This document shows positions 63,538 through 64,000 of a stretch of DNA of 64,000 nt, one piece after another. Numbering within the stretch: position 1 is the stretch's first letter; each line of letters begins with the position of its first letter. The translations under genes and the position numbers were made by a program. The notes beneath the pieces were generated by a model. That model was not told the DNA's origin, ran no database searches, and worked only from the letters and a program-made list of their open reading frames with translations. The stretch is from the NCBI RefSeq assembly GCF_018137945.1, contig NZ_CP073089.1, positions 2,852,001 to 2,916,000 on the forward strand. The letters run 5' to 3'. This DNA is from Brevibacterium sp. W7.2. Lineage in GTDB: Bacteria; Actinomycetota; Actinomycetes; Actinomycetales; Brevibacteriaceae.

Positions 63538-64000
63538 CAGCGCTGGCCTCCCGGTTCGTCCCCGGACAGACCGGAGTTCGGTCCTGCCGGTCCGGTGGGT
63601 CCGGCGGGTCCGACCGGACCGTTGGGGTCACGGGGTCCCGGCGGGTTGTGCGGCACATCGGGGCCGTGGGTGCCGGTCGGTCCGGCACCGGGCAGGTCCG
63701 TCGTGTCGGGACCCGGACCACCGGAGTGGCCGGTGCCGTCCTGATCGCCGCCGGCGCTGCGGCCGCCCTGCGGGGCGGGAGGCACGATCGGGCCGCGGTC
63801 GGAGACCGGGCGCTCGTCGTTGGCCAGCCACACCTCGCGGCGTGGCCGCTTGAGGACGGGAGCGAAGATCTCCTCGAGGGCGGCCTGGTCGAGCGTCTCG
63901 CGTTCGAGCAGCTGGTAGGCCAGGGCGTCGAGGATGTCGCGGTTGTGGGTGAGCACCCAGTACGCATCGGCGTGCGCGGTGTCGATGAGCGCGCGCACCT
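63537..64000 (-). CDS. ftsH: ATP-dependent zinc metalloprotease FtsH (partial, C-terminus only)
   Basis: Runs in from the right edge; 153 complete codons seen. The end of the peptidase domain [46 protein letters not shown] is characteristic. The last ~85 residues form a Gly/Pro-rich tail with collagen-like G-P-x triplets ([18 protein letters not shown]). FtsH degrades membrane and short-lived proteins. The ftsH-folE order is standard in actinobacteria. Confidence 0.92.
   Translation of the reverse strand, partial: VRALIDTAHADAYWVLTHNRDILDALAYQLLERETLDQAALEEIFAPVLKRPRREVWLANDERPVSDRGPIVPPAPQGGRSAGGDQDGTGHSGGPGPDTTDLPGAGPTGTHGPDVPHNPPGPRDPNGPVGPAGPTGPAGPNSGLSGDEPGGQR

Overview
The window is high-GC DNA (sampled lines about 70 % G+C), densely packed with genes that often overlap by 4 nt (ATGA/GTGA). 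It comes from a Gram-positive actinobacterium. The markers are Lsr2, the tiny basic ribosomal protein bS22, a Rex-hem operon, DUF3180 and DUF4916 proteins, and the fol-lysS-lsr2-clpC-mutY-radA order typical of Micrococcales. Brevibacteriaceae is my best guess from gene content, but this is inference. No tRNA, rRNA, insertion sequence, prophage or CRISPR array was seen.

Layout. 1-10.6 kb (minus): one tightly coupled transcription unit running rex, a fused hemA-hemC, a fused SUMT-like/hemD, hemB, a MarR regulator, hemL, a histidine phosphatase, resA/tlpA, ccdA and resB (cut by the left edge). It joins tetrapyrrole synthesis to cytochrome c maturation. 10.6-14.6 kb: a glutaredoxin-like protein, bS22, AcuC, and a Ktr/Trk K+ channel with its RCK subunit. 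14.6-16.5 kb: a non-coding stretch with DnaA-box-like words, then a lone AbiEi/DUF559-like gene. 16.5-19.5 kb: DUF485 protein plus acetate-type symporter, divergent from a GAF-LuxR regulator resembling RamA. 19.5-27.5 kb: proC, a TIM-barrel protein, a GNAT, glpD-glpF-glpK, and a Ppx/GppA phosphatase. 27.5-29.2 kb: a lower-GC insert with a GIY-YIG nuclease-like gene and a divergent HTH protein that share a palindromic control region. 29.2-33.5 kb: prpD-prpB-prpC plus an enoyl-CoA hydratase-like gene (propionate, methylcitrate cycle). 33.8-38.7 kb: DUF4916, a universal stress protein, and a TPP riboswitch driving ykoE-D-C (thiamine/HMP ECF transporter). 38.7-46.3 kb: small accessory genes, a LysR regulator divergent from an FAD oxidase and an ALDH7-like dehydrogenase (possible pipecolate/lysine catabolism), and a deletion scar joining MerR and MFS remnants. 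46.4-51.7 kb: map, radA, VOC, a secreted/membrane protein, mutY, argA-like GNAT. 52-57.3 kb: clpC, lsr2, a small membrane protein, lysS. 57.4-64 kb (minus): ftsH (cut by the right edge), folE, folP, folB-folK fusion, DUF3180, two PH-domain membrane proteins, and DUF2520.

Metabolic theme: a respiring heterotroph using acetate, propionate and glycerol, with redox-sensed heme and cytochrome synthesis. The ppx, TIM-barrel, proC, bS22, glutaredoxin, hemA, hemC, hemD, hemB order matches the backbone known in Mycobacterium tuberculosis (Rv0496 to Rv0512), here split by inserted transport and catabolic genes. Most striking are the HemA-HemC fusion, the divergent GIY-YIG/HTH pair with its palindrome, several short intergenic tandem duplications, and a 60-bp hairpin in a gene-free stretch near 40.5 kb.
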